From assembly GCA_051294375.1 (NCBI GenBank), contig CM119271.1, forward strand, positions 6,635,632-6,699,631: a stretch of 64,000 nucleotides of DNA. Reading direction: 5' to 3'. Numbering within the stretch: position 1 is the stretch's first letter; each line of letters begins with the position of its first letter. This DNA is from Paraspadella gotoi. Lineage: Eukaryota; Chaetognatha. Made by a program: the position numbers and the translations under genes. Positions 57,801 through 64,000 of this stretch are shown one piece after another. Under the pieces are notes generated by a model, which saw only the letters and a program-made list of their open reading frames with translations, did no database searches and was not told the origin of the DNA.

Positions 57801-60066
57801 CCATGTGATAATGTCTTGCCCTATTCATGTAAGTTGTTAAATTTTCGGCAACGAGAGTGACTAGGGAATGCGTATTTTGTAGTTGAGATATAACTTCGTG
57901 TCTGTAAGATACATGAGGACTTCTTTGTACCGACTGCCCATAATTTTGAGGAGCTTCTGTAAATAAAGAGCAGATCTCTTTGATTTGCTTTAAAGCAGGT
58001 ATAACCCATTTATCATTCCGCAACTCATCCACAAACTTATTAATCCAAGTCATTTTCTGTGTGTCTCGATCTTGAGAGCAACTGTAATCAAGTATCTTTA
58101 CATGTGCAAGAAGAGCTTGATCCATTAAATCCGTAGGGGCATCGTCACTATGAGCAAGACTCCATAAAAGACCCAAAACTTTATGCGCCATTATTCCATC
58201 TTTGTCATCTTCTGCTAATCTTCTAATCAATTCAAGAAGAGCCTCTCTTTGCTTAGTTCCTTCAACCGCCCAACTACTCTGAAACAACTCAAAAAGATGA
58301 TCAAGTTGTTCAGAAGCAAAGTCCCAGGCAAGCTTAGCAAGAAGATCGTGAACATTTTTTACAATTGCTTCGTGTTTCCCATTCTGTGCAGCCCACAAAG
58401 CATCGAGGTCTTCAATTGTCAAGGCTTTTTCTTTTATTACAAAGCGCAAAATTTTTTCCAGTTTTTCAACGTACTGCGGTTGATGTAATGAATCACGAAG
58501 AACTATCGAAAGAACTTTATTTTCTTGAAGCCATTCAGCCATTCGATCAGCAGTCAACCATTCGTCATCCTCCACAGCAGAATGACGATGAGTGTAGTAA
58601 GAAACTCCAGTGATTACTTTGTTGATTTCGTTCAATGCATTCATTTTTCCATTGAAAGAGGAAATTTGAAGAAGTCGTAAAATCATCTTTAATCGAAACA
58701 TCTCTAAACTCTTGGCTTTTTCTTCCTGATTGGGAAGACGGGTAACTAGATTTTTTAGATATTTGACAATCGATGAGACAGAATCGTTCTTGGATTCATT
58801 CTTGGCTTCCTTTTTCAATTCTTCGTCCGTTAAATTATCAAGAAAAGAAGGCACTAACTCCACTATCGGCATGAAGTAGCGCCTGACCGTGTTGGGCGTC
58901 AAAAGTTCGAAGCATAGACCGAAGGGTCGAATCAAAGCAGAGATGACAGGAACAGATAACCTGGTTCCACTTGTAAATCTATCCAAAAGAATCTGAAAAC
59001 CTCCCATGGTCCCGAACTGGTTAATTAGATCGACGAGCCATCCACGGGGACTCCGCAAATCCAAAGGACGGGCGAATAATTCGTCGTCATTGAGATTGTG
59101 CTTGGGAGGAACCGTCTCGCTGGTTCTGCTACCGTTATATTGATGGAATTTGCTTTGAGGGTTAAGAACAATAGCGAGAAGCTCAAGAAGCGGGAACCAG
59201 TCGTCATGAAGCTTTGCCACACACAATTCAATGAGCTTTTCTGCATTTCGCTGAATGCATCGGTGTATTTCAAATTTCCACCCGTGAACGGCGTCGTCCG
59301 TGAGAATCTTAGTAAAAGAAATCGTTAAACCTTCCCTGAAAAATCGTTGACAAGGCTCACTCCTAGAATCTACTCCGGCTTTACAAAGTTCAATGGCGGC
59401 GTTCAGCAAAATTTCAAGTTCACCCTTGGGTAAAACCGGTACGATCCACCGAGGTCTGTTGATCATGTCGTCCAGCTTCGCCAACTCTTGTACCGGAAAC
59501 GGGGGATCTTTCATGCTCTGAAGCTCTTCAATTCGGCGAGCGGCTTCAGCAAGCGCGTCTTCTTGAACAACCTCCGTCGACGCGTTTGCGTTGGAGTTGC
59601 TGGTCTGGAGTGCAGGGGCTGGTGCCGGCAGCGACGAAGGCACCGAGACTCCACCGGGAGACAACGAATGTTGCTGTGGCTGCTTGGTGATCGGTGGCGT
59701 CGGTGTGGTGCCACGAGTGCTGCAGCCGGGCGTCGAAGCTGTGGGTGTCGTCGATGCTGAGGACTGGGAACTCGACGGGTTAGAGGTTCCCAGGACGATG
59801 GTTTCCCCGGAGGAAACGCCCGCCGATCGTCCCAAGGACGCATCGCCCGCATTGGAGGACGACGATGCAGACTTGTTTAGCGCGGACCGGGAATCGCGCT
59901 GTTCGTTCGGCGAAATGTTAAGACGCTCTTGCGATGAGCTGGGAGTTGGAGCAGCCCCGGAAGTGGCCTCCTCCGTCAGCGGATGAGTCGAGGCTGAGGA
60001 CCCCCTTCCGCTCGGCGCGCCATCAGAGGCATCCGTTGGCAAAATCTTTTCGTCCTCGTCATCCAT
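51835..60066 (-). CDS. USP9X: USP9X/fat facets deubiquitinase, single 2743-aa frame
   Basis: Giant ubiquitin-specific protease that removes ubiquitin from endocytic and signalling substrates. One uninterrupted frame from the ATG at 60066. Residues 1-170 are low complexity (Ser/Thr/Pro). Helical-repeat arms follow ([40 protein letters not shown]), with the ubiquitin-like segment near 1010-1100 ([20 protein letters not shown]). The catalytic domain has [20 protein letters not shown] (Cys1711), the zinc-ribbon pair CKGC/CEKC and [11 protein letters not shown] (His2009). An acidic insert ([20 protein letters not shown]) follows the Cys box. The C-terminal part continues in human order ([20 protein letters not shown]). 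No introns, unlike the many-exon vertebrate gene. The first ~250 codons are GC-rich and the rest AT-rich. Confidence 0.96.
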   Translation of the reverse strand: MDDEDEKILPTDASDGAPSGRGSSASTHPLTEEATSGAAPTPSSSQERLNISPNEQRDSRSALNKSASSSSNAGDASLGRSAGVSSGETIVLGTSNPSSSQSSASTTPTASTPGCSTRGTTPTPPITKQPQQHSLSPGGVSVPSSLPAPAPALQTSNSNANASTEVVQEDALAEAARRIEELQSMKDPPFPVQELAKLDDMINRPRWIVPVLPKGELEILLNAAIELCKAGVDSRSEPCQRFFREGLTISFTKILTDDAVHGWKFEIHRCIQRNAEKLIELCVAKLHDDWFPLLELLAIVLNPQSKFHQYNGSRTSETVPPKHNLNDDELFARPLDLRSPRGWLVDLINQFGTMGGFQILLDRFTSGTRLSVPVISALIRPFGLCFELLTPNTVRRYFMPIVELVPSFLDNLTDEELKKEAKNESKNDSVSSIVKYLKNLVTRLPNQEEKAKSLEMFRLKMILRLLQISSFNGKMNALNEINKVITGVSYYTHRHSAVEDDEWLTADRMAEWLQENKVLSIVLRDSLHQPQYVEKLEKILRFVIKEKALTIEDLDALWAAQNGKHEAIVKNVHDLLAKLAWDFASEQLDHLFELFQSSWAVEGTKQREALLELIRRLAEDDKDGIMAHKVLGLLWSLAHSDDAPTDLMDQALLAHVKILDYSCSQDRDTQKMTWINKFVDELRNDKWVIPALKQIKEICSLFTEAPQNYGQSVQRSPHVSYRHEVISQLQNTHSLVTLVAENLTTYMNRARHYHMDNPQALPEDVLPDGRYNHIQQVQERLNFLRFLLKDGQLWLCAPQARQIWTCLAENAVYNTDREACFKWFSKLMGDEPDLDPDINRDFFENNILQLDPVYLTESGIKCFERFFKAVNAKEQKLIQKRRAHMMDDLELIGLNYIWRVVIASQEEVAEKAISLLKEIYTNLGPRLQPNQVDIHEDFVASCMDRLKACYDTVTILSKDKEIDYINQETVSIVRVLTVLHEYISECDDDYHEERAILPLGRACRGKHFTLIVRFPNQGRQFDDIELWSHANETVGSIRRQILTRLKANATHVKVDLFINGDAIDMNDDKKLISQVLTDVFSHGPNSNKALITAKLSQAGSNMPSSPDSSSDSSTAGSPRNTYDGPNAEAEKCLPGVIMAANSRYATFLFQLADLGSQLQIPKVREGAMALLKLMPADMKTVENLKSVCSEPYLPVDPGSSTQMEALFFCSSPSQALYHLEVTYLLLMPALNPLSEEAFEFQRAFMRSGGVSAILTMITRNNYLVSADLSIRRQAYLIILKIAKILLSAVGHAMVQVVAEAVTAVDSAQHHSGGGNVSASINISPAQHGRAVVLQQALHQMPSPSSEMMLRSVVSRLGQSLSDSVTDVLPDLNAVKAIVKLAWASASGSLHLLQASNDDIHKTYENLPSDGMTTSWGSTTSGQHEPINNNLAKESLEVLTICLALCPDILDQLTSKGDKSWQCFIVDMILLCNSRTVRASASEQLYLIATKSGAEKRPLLFFITLLFTVLDTTVKENAKQSHEYFQILCKLLSYACQSKVSVPTNINQLNKEVEWLGKVRNTVIQTGVTGVEEALLEGHLGVTKELLSFQTSELKYKIGSDPEGHQLIKQLVEDFIFPASKIVLQCRKSDGELPDDHAIPVCSTPLTITAAFELLVSLCTGCVANLRMLAELLTDMYFNGSQAVLNEWEYLPPVGPRPHNGFVGLKNAGATCYMNSVLQQLFMIDEIRTGILQVEGAVQDFDEDLSGDERDDKEENEDKEEIRSERNTTEERKEYNLGVLKHVQMIFGHLATSKLQFYVPKGFWRHFKLWGEPVNLREQHDALEFFNSLVDSLDEALKLVKQPAILSKIMGGSFADQKICKGCPHRYSREESFTTLNVDIRNHHDLLSSLEQYVKGDLLEGANAYHCEKCDKKVDTVKRLCIKKLPPYLAIQLKRFDYDWEHETAIKFNDYFEFPKELDMEPYTEKGLSATSMGEWIHDGEPFSIDSGSQSTKYRLVGVVVHSGQASGGHYYSFILHRPAEGSLGLDGKVSNGELKWYKFDDGEVSECKFDDEDEMKNQWFGGEYMGEVFDHMLKRMSCRRQKRWWNAYILFYEQLPGEDELSEGSNDTPASLALAEAFKNLKLDDCPSDISMTTSVIQPPYHPKMPSPIERCVRRKNIQFMHNKTLFSLEFFQFMKKLITCNAPFIQQNTAQPVTTDLSSLETEELAMISIQLASKFLFSVGFHTKKTLRGSASEWYDAIRIHLQCSRNVRSWFANSVLFAHQERFAEYMLECPTSEVRSAFVKIIWFLAHYSLQDGPCSPPNDAPELLGMEHPNATLSDYILSAVLALLKKEVAEHGRTLSQYFHFFYIYANLGVTERLQLLKLGVPVMFMLVALDEGPGPPIKYQYAELGKLYSVVSLLVRCCDVSGVMQSSQPNATPLQNPHGDPTLSAPLMPIQAQVNEILFRRNTYVKKVIEDCNASEETVKLLRFCCWENPHFSSSVLSELLWQVAFSYTYELRPYMDLLYQMLLIDDSWQQHRIHNALKGIPDDRDGLFDTIQKSKNHYQKRAYQCIKMMVNLFSNCTPASNMLHSQGDLKRKWTWAVEWLNDELDRRPYTGNVQYANNWNPPVQSNETSNGYYLERSQSARMTLARAFELCAEEDGEGAISEGSSRGPPESTDFVGSDNEVEGGATGGVVGSSQQAQQETLIPSPTGGNSTLRNSTSSIGINEQRGNGNEQPGHNQKHAHSTSPCHQSSSTNIID

Positions 60067-61344
60067 TATCGTCAGCGTTAGAGTTTTGACTGTCTCTTCC
60101 GCCGTTTCGTGAGATGATTTTTCGGCTATGTTTCTTTATTTAATCGATTTTTTGCGTTGCATTGTTAGAAATGTGAATATAATTGGTTTATTTTCCAATC
60201 GTTACTAATGAAGGAATAAATCAAAGGTTTTAAAAAACTAATTTAGATAAAGGTAAAACATGGGCGGTTCAGGTAAAAAAAAAGCCATGAGTCTTTCCAA
60301 CAATCTTTTATTGAAAACGTTTTAACTTATGTAGAGTCTGAGCAATAGAAAACAGTATTTAAGGTTTTTAAAAATAAAAAAAAATAAAATGGAATAAAAC
60401 TATATATATTTAATAAAAGGATACAATGGATTCTTGGAGGGAGCAACGAGTAGTTGACAACTGAGTATGTAAAGGTAATATTTACTTTTTGGCAAAAAAC
60501 CGATATGATTTGAGAGCTGCAATGTAACATTCTTCTCTTTCATTAATTAACAATTAATTGTAAAAAGAATCCAGTGCGTAACAAAATCAAGTTCATAAAT
60601 GTATATAAACCATGATAAAAGTATTAAAATCATGTCCAATTAGAAAATAAAATGGACAGTTTGGCCGAAAAAAAGAAGAAAATAACTGCCGCGGTTGTGT
60701 CTAAAAAAAAGCCATACATTGTGCTCGAATATATTGTACAGCAAAACAGTACATCATCTAATTTTGTTGTAATTAACAATAAGAATTACGGAAGCACATT
60801 ACTTGCGGACAAGCAAGCGTATAACTTGAAAGTTAACAGCAAGTTATTTAGTACATGATTATTCCAACAAACAATCAAATTTAAAACATTGTCTCGGTAG
60901 ATGGATTGAGTTTTAAAATATCCAAGTTATAAAGATGTAAAAATAAATCGGTGAAAAAGGTTTTGATAAATAAAAAACCCAAAAGAATACAATAACACAA
61001 TATCGGCCATAAAAAAACTAAGGGAGATAAAGAGGGATCAACGACACTAAACTAGACGGAACAATTTCCCTCATTCACTGGCGATAAAAAAAAGACCGCG
61101 CCTATCAAGCTAAGTCCCGCTAACCTTTAATTCTCGCAGTGGACCGCACAAGACAAAAAGAAGAGAAACAAAAAAGAACTACGTGCTAATTAAAACCCGA
61201 TAAAGACAAATTTTACTTATTGCATGCAGACGTGGAGAGCGCCCAAAAAGTGTATTAGATAGTTTATCTCAGTGATATTTTTACGCACATTATGCAATGT
61301 TTAGAAAACAAATGTCACTCAAAACGACGGGTTTTGAAATAAAA
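60067..61344. other. Spacer between LRP1-like gene and USP9X
   Basis: 1.28 kb, AT-rich. A 68-codon plus-strand frame at 60652-60858 has no recognisable content and is not called. It should contain the LRP1-like 3' UTR and the USP9X promoter. Confidence 0.5.
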
Positions 61345-63984
61345 CTATGCGAAGGATCCGTCGCCGTCTCTATTATCCTCTTCATCGTCATCTTCGTCTT
61401 CCAGAGTCAGCATGAGTTTCGCCGGTCCGTGCCCGTCGTCGGAGGCCGATCCGGCGCCTAACTTGATATTGGGGTCGGACTGCGGCAACAATTTTTTGTG
61501 TTCAGGCGTTGGTGCGATCGCCTGATGGTCGGGGAAAAGGGTCTCGTAGACGGGGTTGCAAAAATTAGTAGATCTCGGAGCAGCGACGGGGGCGGCGGCG
61601 TCAGAGTCGGCAAAGGAGGTTCGATCCTTATCGGCGCCGATATCGGGTCGCGGCGCGGACTCAATGAATCGGCGTCTGTCGGGATCGAGGACGAAAGCGG
61701 AATCGAGTGGTTCCGGACCTTCTTCTCCGTCGTCGACGTCCTTCATGTACATCGGGTTTGAGATTTCGACGTTAGGGTTGTCGTGCATACGAAAGTGTTG
61801 GAATGGTCGGGTTGACGGGTAGCGTCGGCGAATTAAAACGAGAAGAGCGACTAGAGCGATCAAGAATACGACAACGATAGGAATAGCGACGGCGAGTCCC
61901 AATTGCGTCGGTGACCATTCGTCGGGGGCACGTGTGCCAGGATGGGGGCCTTCGGATGTTCCAACTTTGTTCTGACAAAAATCTCCGTCGTATTCCGGCG
62001 GGCAACTGCATATCCCCTTCCTGGTACAACTACCTCCGTTGAGACAAGCCTTTTTGCACTGACGATGCAGTGACGTCTGACACAAGGGTCCATCAAATCC
62101 CTCGGGGCACTTGCACCGAGACTGACCAACGCAAGTTCCATTGTTTTTGCACAGACATGGAGAGATTTCGCATTGTGTACCTCTGAAAGATATTGGACAG
62201 AGGCAACGAGGGCCATTCTCTTCGCGTTTACATGTGCCTCCGTTCTTGCAATAGTTTTGGCACCTGTCAATGTTGCATCTTTTACCCGTAAATGAGGGTA
62301 GGCAATCGCATCTGAGGTCACCGATTTCGTGATGGTCTATACTACAATTCCCGTCATTGTGACAATAATCTTTGCACGCGTCCGTGTCGCACTGTGGGCC
62401 AGTCCATCCGGCAAGACATATACATACAGGCTTATTGGAAACGATCTGGCAAACTCCGCCGTTACGACAAAGTCCATGGCAAACGTCCTCTTCACATTTG
62501 GGCCCGTTAAATGCGGGCGGACAAGAGCAACGTGGGGTGCCGATTGAGTTGGAAGATTCATCACGCTGACATATTCCGCCGTTGGCACAGAACCACTCCA
62601 CACACTGCTCGCAACGAGGACCCTCAAACTTGTTTTGGCAATTGCAGGAGGGCCTATCTTTTTTCACCACGCAGTCACCGCCATTCTTGCAATAATTCTT
62701 GCAAGGATTTTTGTTTTTATTTTGACATCGGTGTCCTCCAAATGAAAAGCGACACTTGCAATGAGGCTGGCCCAAAGCGTCAATACTGCACGTACCCCTT
62801 TGGTTGCAATAGTTGAGGCACTTCCAATTTTCACACCTCGTCCCGTTGAATCCTGGCTGACAATCGCAGAACACTTGCCGTTCCGGTTGACTTGGCACAC
62901 GGCATTGGCCTCCGTTGTGGCAAAGACCGTAACAACGATCATTCTCGCAACGAGGTCCCGAGAAACGGTTTTTACACTTGCACTTGGATCGACCAGACTG
63001 ATCCTTCTGACACGTGCCACCATTTTGGCACGGGTTGTCTTCGCAAGTCAGTCCGTCGGAAACGCAGACAACTACAGTAGAATCCGGCACGGCCCTCTTG
63101 CCCTCAGGGCAATTGCAGGAGGAGCCATTTTTAGCCATGGATATGCATATTTGATCAGGGTCGCAGGTTGAAGGGAGACAATGGTTAATGAGATTCTTGT
63201 TCTGAGAATTTTCCTGAATTAAAATAATGTCGCCGATTTGTGTGAGATTCCGCAACAAGTAAACCGGGAGGCCAAAACCGAATTTGTGCATCTTGAACAA
63301 GTTATGCGTCCTGTCAGTGGTCACGTAGAGATGATCCTCAAACACACGAATGCCAGAAGGTTGATCGCCTCCAAGAGGGAAGCTCTTTACTACTTGGCGT
63401 CCGGTTCCATCGAGAGCAAGACTCTCTATAGTGCGCGCCTTAGGGTCGGCCCAATAAAGCCGACCATTGGGTCGATCTATGGTCAGGTCAGCAGGTCGCA
63501 AGAGACCTTTTTGCACTAAAATTTTCCTGCCCCTTCCGTCTAGGAGGGCGGCCTCTATCTTCGGGAAGTGGCCGAGGTCTATCCAGTACATCCAACCCCC
63601 CTCTGGATCGACGACTATCGATTCGGGTCGCGTCAAGCTTCCACTAACGATTATCTTTTTAAAGCGATTCTTGTCAAAAGTAATTGCTCGAATAGTTCGA
63701 CTGCCGGCCTCCGTCCAATAAACGATCCTGGATACCCAGTCAACGGCAATTCCTCTGGGATCATCCAATCCGCTGACGAGCGTCTGCGTCTCGTCAAAAT
63801 CCGAATCGTCGTGATCGCGACGACGACGTCGATCTCCCTGCATCTCAATCGGACGGGCTTGCTTGGGCGGCGGTATGGGCCGAAAGGAAATGGTCCCGCT
63901 GTGGTGATCCGTCCAAAATAACACGGGCCGATCTGGATCGGACATGTCCACATCGACGGAGGCGATCCGCGTCGACGCGTTCCC
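61345..63984 (-). CDS. LRP1-like receptor, C-terminal exon (gene cut by window edge)
   Basis: Large endocytic receptor of the LDL-receptor family. The visible exon starts at 63984 after a good acceptor (gtttgtttcag) and runs to the stop, about 879 residues. It holds a YWTD beta-propeller (IVYWTEAGSRTIRAI, GGWMYWIDLGHFPKIEAA, GRLYWADPKARTIESLALDG). One EGF module ends the propeller and about ten more follow in tandem (CQNGGTCQ, CHNGGQC, CKNGGDC and so on). A membrane helix (LAVAIPIVVVFLIALVALLV) leads to a tail with two NPxY endocytosis motifs, ISNPMYM and FCNPVYETLF, plus SAFVLDPD between them, exactly the order in LRP1. The tail ends in an acidic run. Upstream exons lie outside the window. 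Confidence 0.92.
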   Translation of the reverse strand, partial: GNASTRIASVDVDMSDPDRPVLFWTDHHSGTISFRPIPPPKQARPIEMQGDRRRRRDHDDSDFDETQTLVSGLDDPRGIAVDWVSRIVYWTEAGSRTIRAITFDKNRFKKIIVSGSLTRPESIVVDPEGGWMYWIDLGHFPKIEAALLDGRGRKILVQKGLLRPADLTIDRPNGRLYWADPKARTIESLALDGTGRQVVKSFPLGGDQPSGIRVFEDHLYVTTDRTHNLFKMHKFGFGLPVYLLRNLTQIGDIILIQENSQNKNLINHCLPSTCDPDQICISMAKNGSSCNCPEGKRAVPDSTVVVCVSDGLTCEDNPCQNGGTCQKDQSGRSKCKCKNRFSGPRCENDRCYGLCHNGGQCRVPSQPERQVFCDCQPGFNGTRCENWKCLNYCNQRGTCSIDALGQPHCKCRFSFGGHRCQNKNKNPCKNYCKNGGDCVVKKDRPSCNCQNKFEGPRCEQCVEWFCANGGICQRDESSNSIGTPRCSCPPAFNGPKCEEDVCHGLCRNGGVCQIVSNKPVCICLAGWTGPQCDTDACKDYCHNDGNCSIDHHEIGDLRCDCLPSFTGKRCNIDRCQNYCKNGGTCKREENGPRCLCPISFRGTQCEISPCLCKNNGTCVGQSRCKCPEGFDGPLCQTSLHRQCKKACLNGGSCTRKGICSCPPEYDGDFCQNKVGTSEGPHPGTRAPDEWSPTQLGLAVAIPIVVVFLIALVALLVLIRRRYPSTRPFQHFRMHDNPNVEISNPMYMKDVDDGEEGPEPLDSAFVLDPDRRRFIESAPRPDIGADKDRTSFADSDAAAPVAAPRSTNFCNPVYETLFPDHQAIAPTPEHKKLLPQSDPNIKLGAGSASDDGHGPAKLMLTLEDEDDDEEDNRDGDGSFA

Positions 63985-64000
63985 CTGAAACAAACGCGAG

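Noticed and set aside
51835-60066. USP9X as a dead processed retrocopy
   Set aside because: No stop or frameshift in 2743 codons, catalytic Cys and His boxes intact, so it is a working gene even if its introns were lost by reverse transcription.
60652-60858. 68-codon plus-strand open frame between LRP1-like and USP9X
   Set aside because: Lys/Asn/Ser-rich sequence typical of AT-rich spacer, no domain, no splice partners, no neighbouring plus-strand gene.
1-64000. CRISPR arrays, bacterial operon signals, rRNA or tRNA genes, viral genes
   Set aside because: No regularly spaced repeats, no tRNA-like A/B boxes or rRNA blocks that I could find by eye, and every coding gene is of animal type; a covariance-model search was not possible.

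Overview
The window is animal nuclear DNA. TDP-43, taspase-1, AKAP10, CASD1, STYX and an LRP1-type receptor are all recognisable, most genes have spliceosomal introns, and the spacers are AT-rich with many homopolymer runs. About 20 genes in 64 kb, with many introns under 100 bp, point to a compact invertebrate genome. I cannot name the phylum from the sequence; sponges, tunicates and other compact lineages remain possible. Ten N bases at 22457-22466 show it is an assembly scaffold.

Layout: every conserved gene lies on the minus strand. Reading from the right edge in the direction of transcription: LRP1-like receptor (cut by the edge), USP9X/fat facets, DCP1, SNX1/2, CASD1, a folate-receptor-like membrane protein, a histidine acid phosphatase, a 75-residue membrane micropeptide, PARL, STYX, AKAP10, MED19, THYN1, AVL9, TELO2, TARDBP, an MFSD6-like transporter, TASP1, an unrecognised 193-residue protein and VPS50 (cut by the left edge). 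The one plus-strand gene is an unrecognised type I membrane protein nested in the last intron of TARDBP.

I rebuilt exon structures by following reading frame, phase and splice signals. The genes share no pathway beyond broad membrane traffic and mRNA themes: VPS50, SNX1/2, AVL9 and LRP1 in endosomal or secretory traffic; TARDBP and DCP1 in RNA metabolism; MED19, TELO2 and TASP1 in nuclear regulation; PARL in mitochondria. Architecture is mixed: CASD1 has 17 exons and SNX1/2 has 11, while USP9X (2743 aa), TELO2 and AVL9 are single open frames.

Most notable points: one-way transcription with operon-like spacing; a strong 3' splice acceptor about 20-50 nt before many start codons, which could mean spliced-leader trans-splicing; three apparent GC-AG introns; a dinucleotide frameshift in TARDBP exon 4; a duplicated THYN1 segment across the assembly gap; a non-autonomous Tc1/mariner-type element; and several dispersed repeats.
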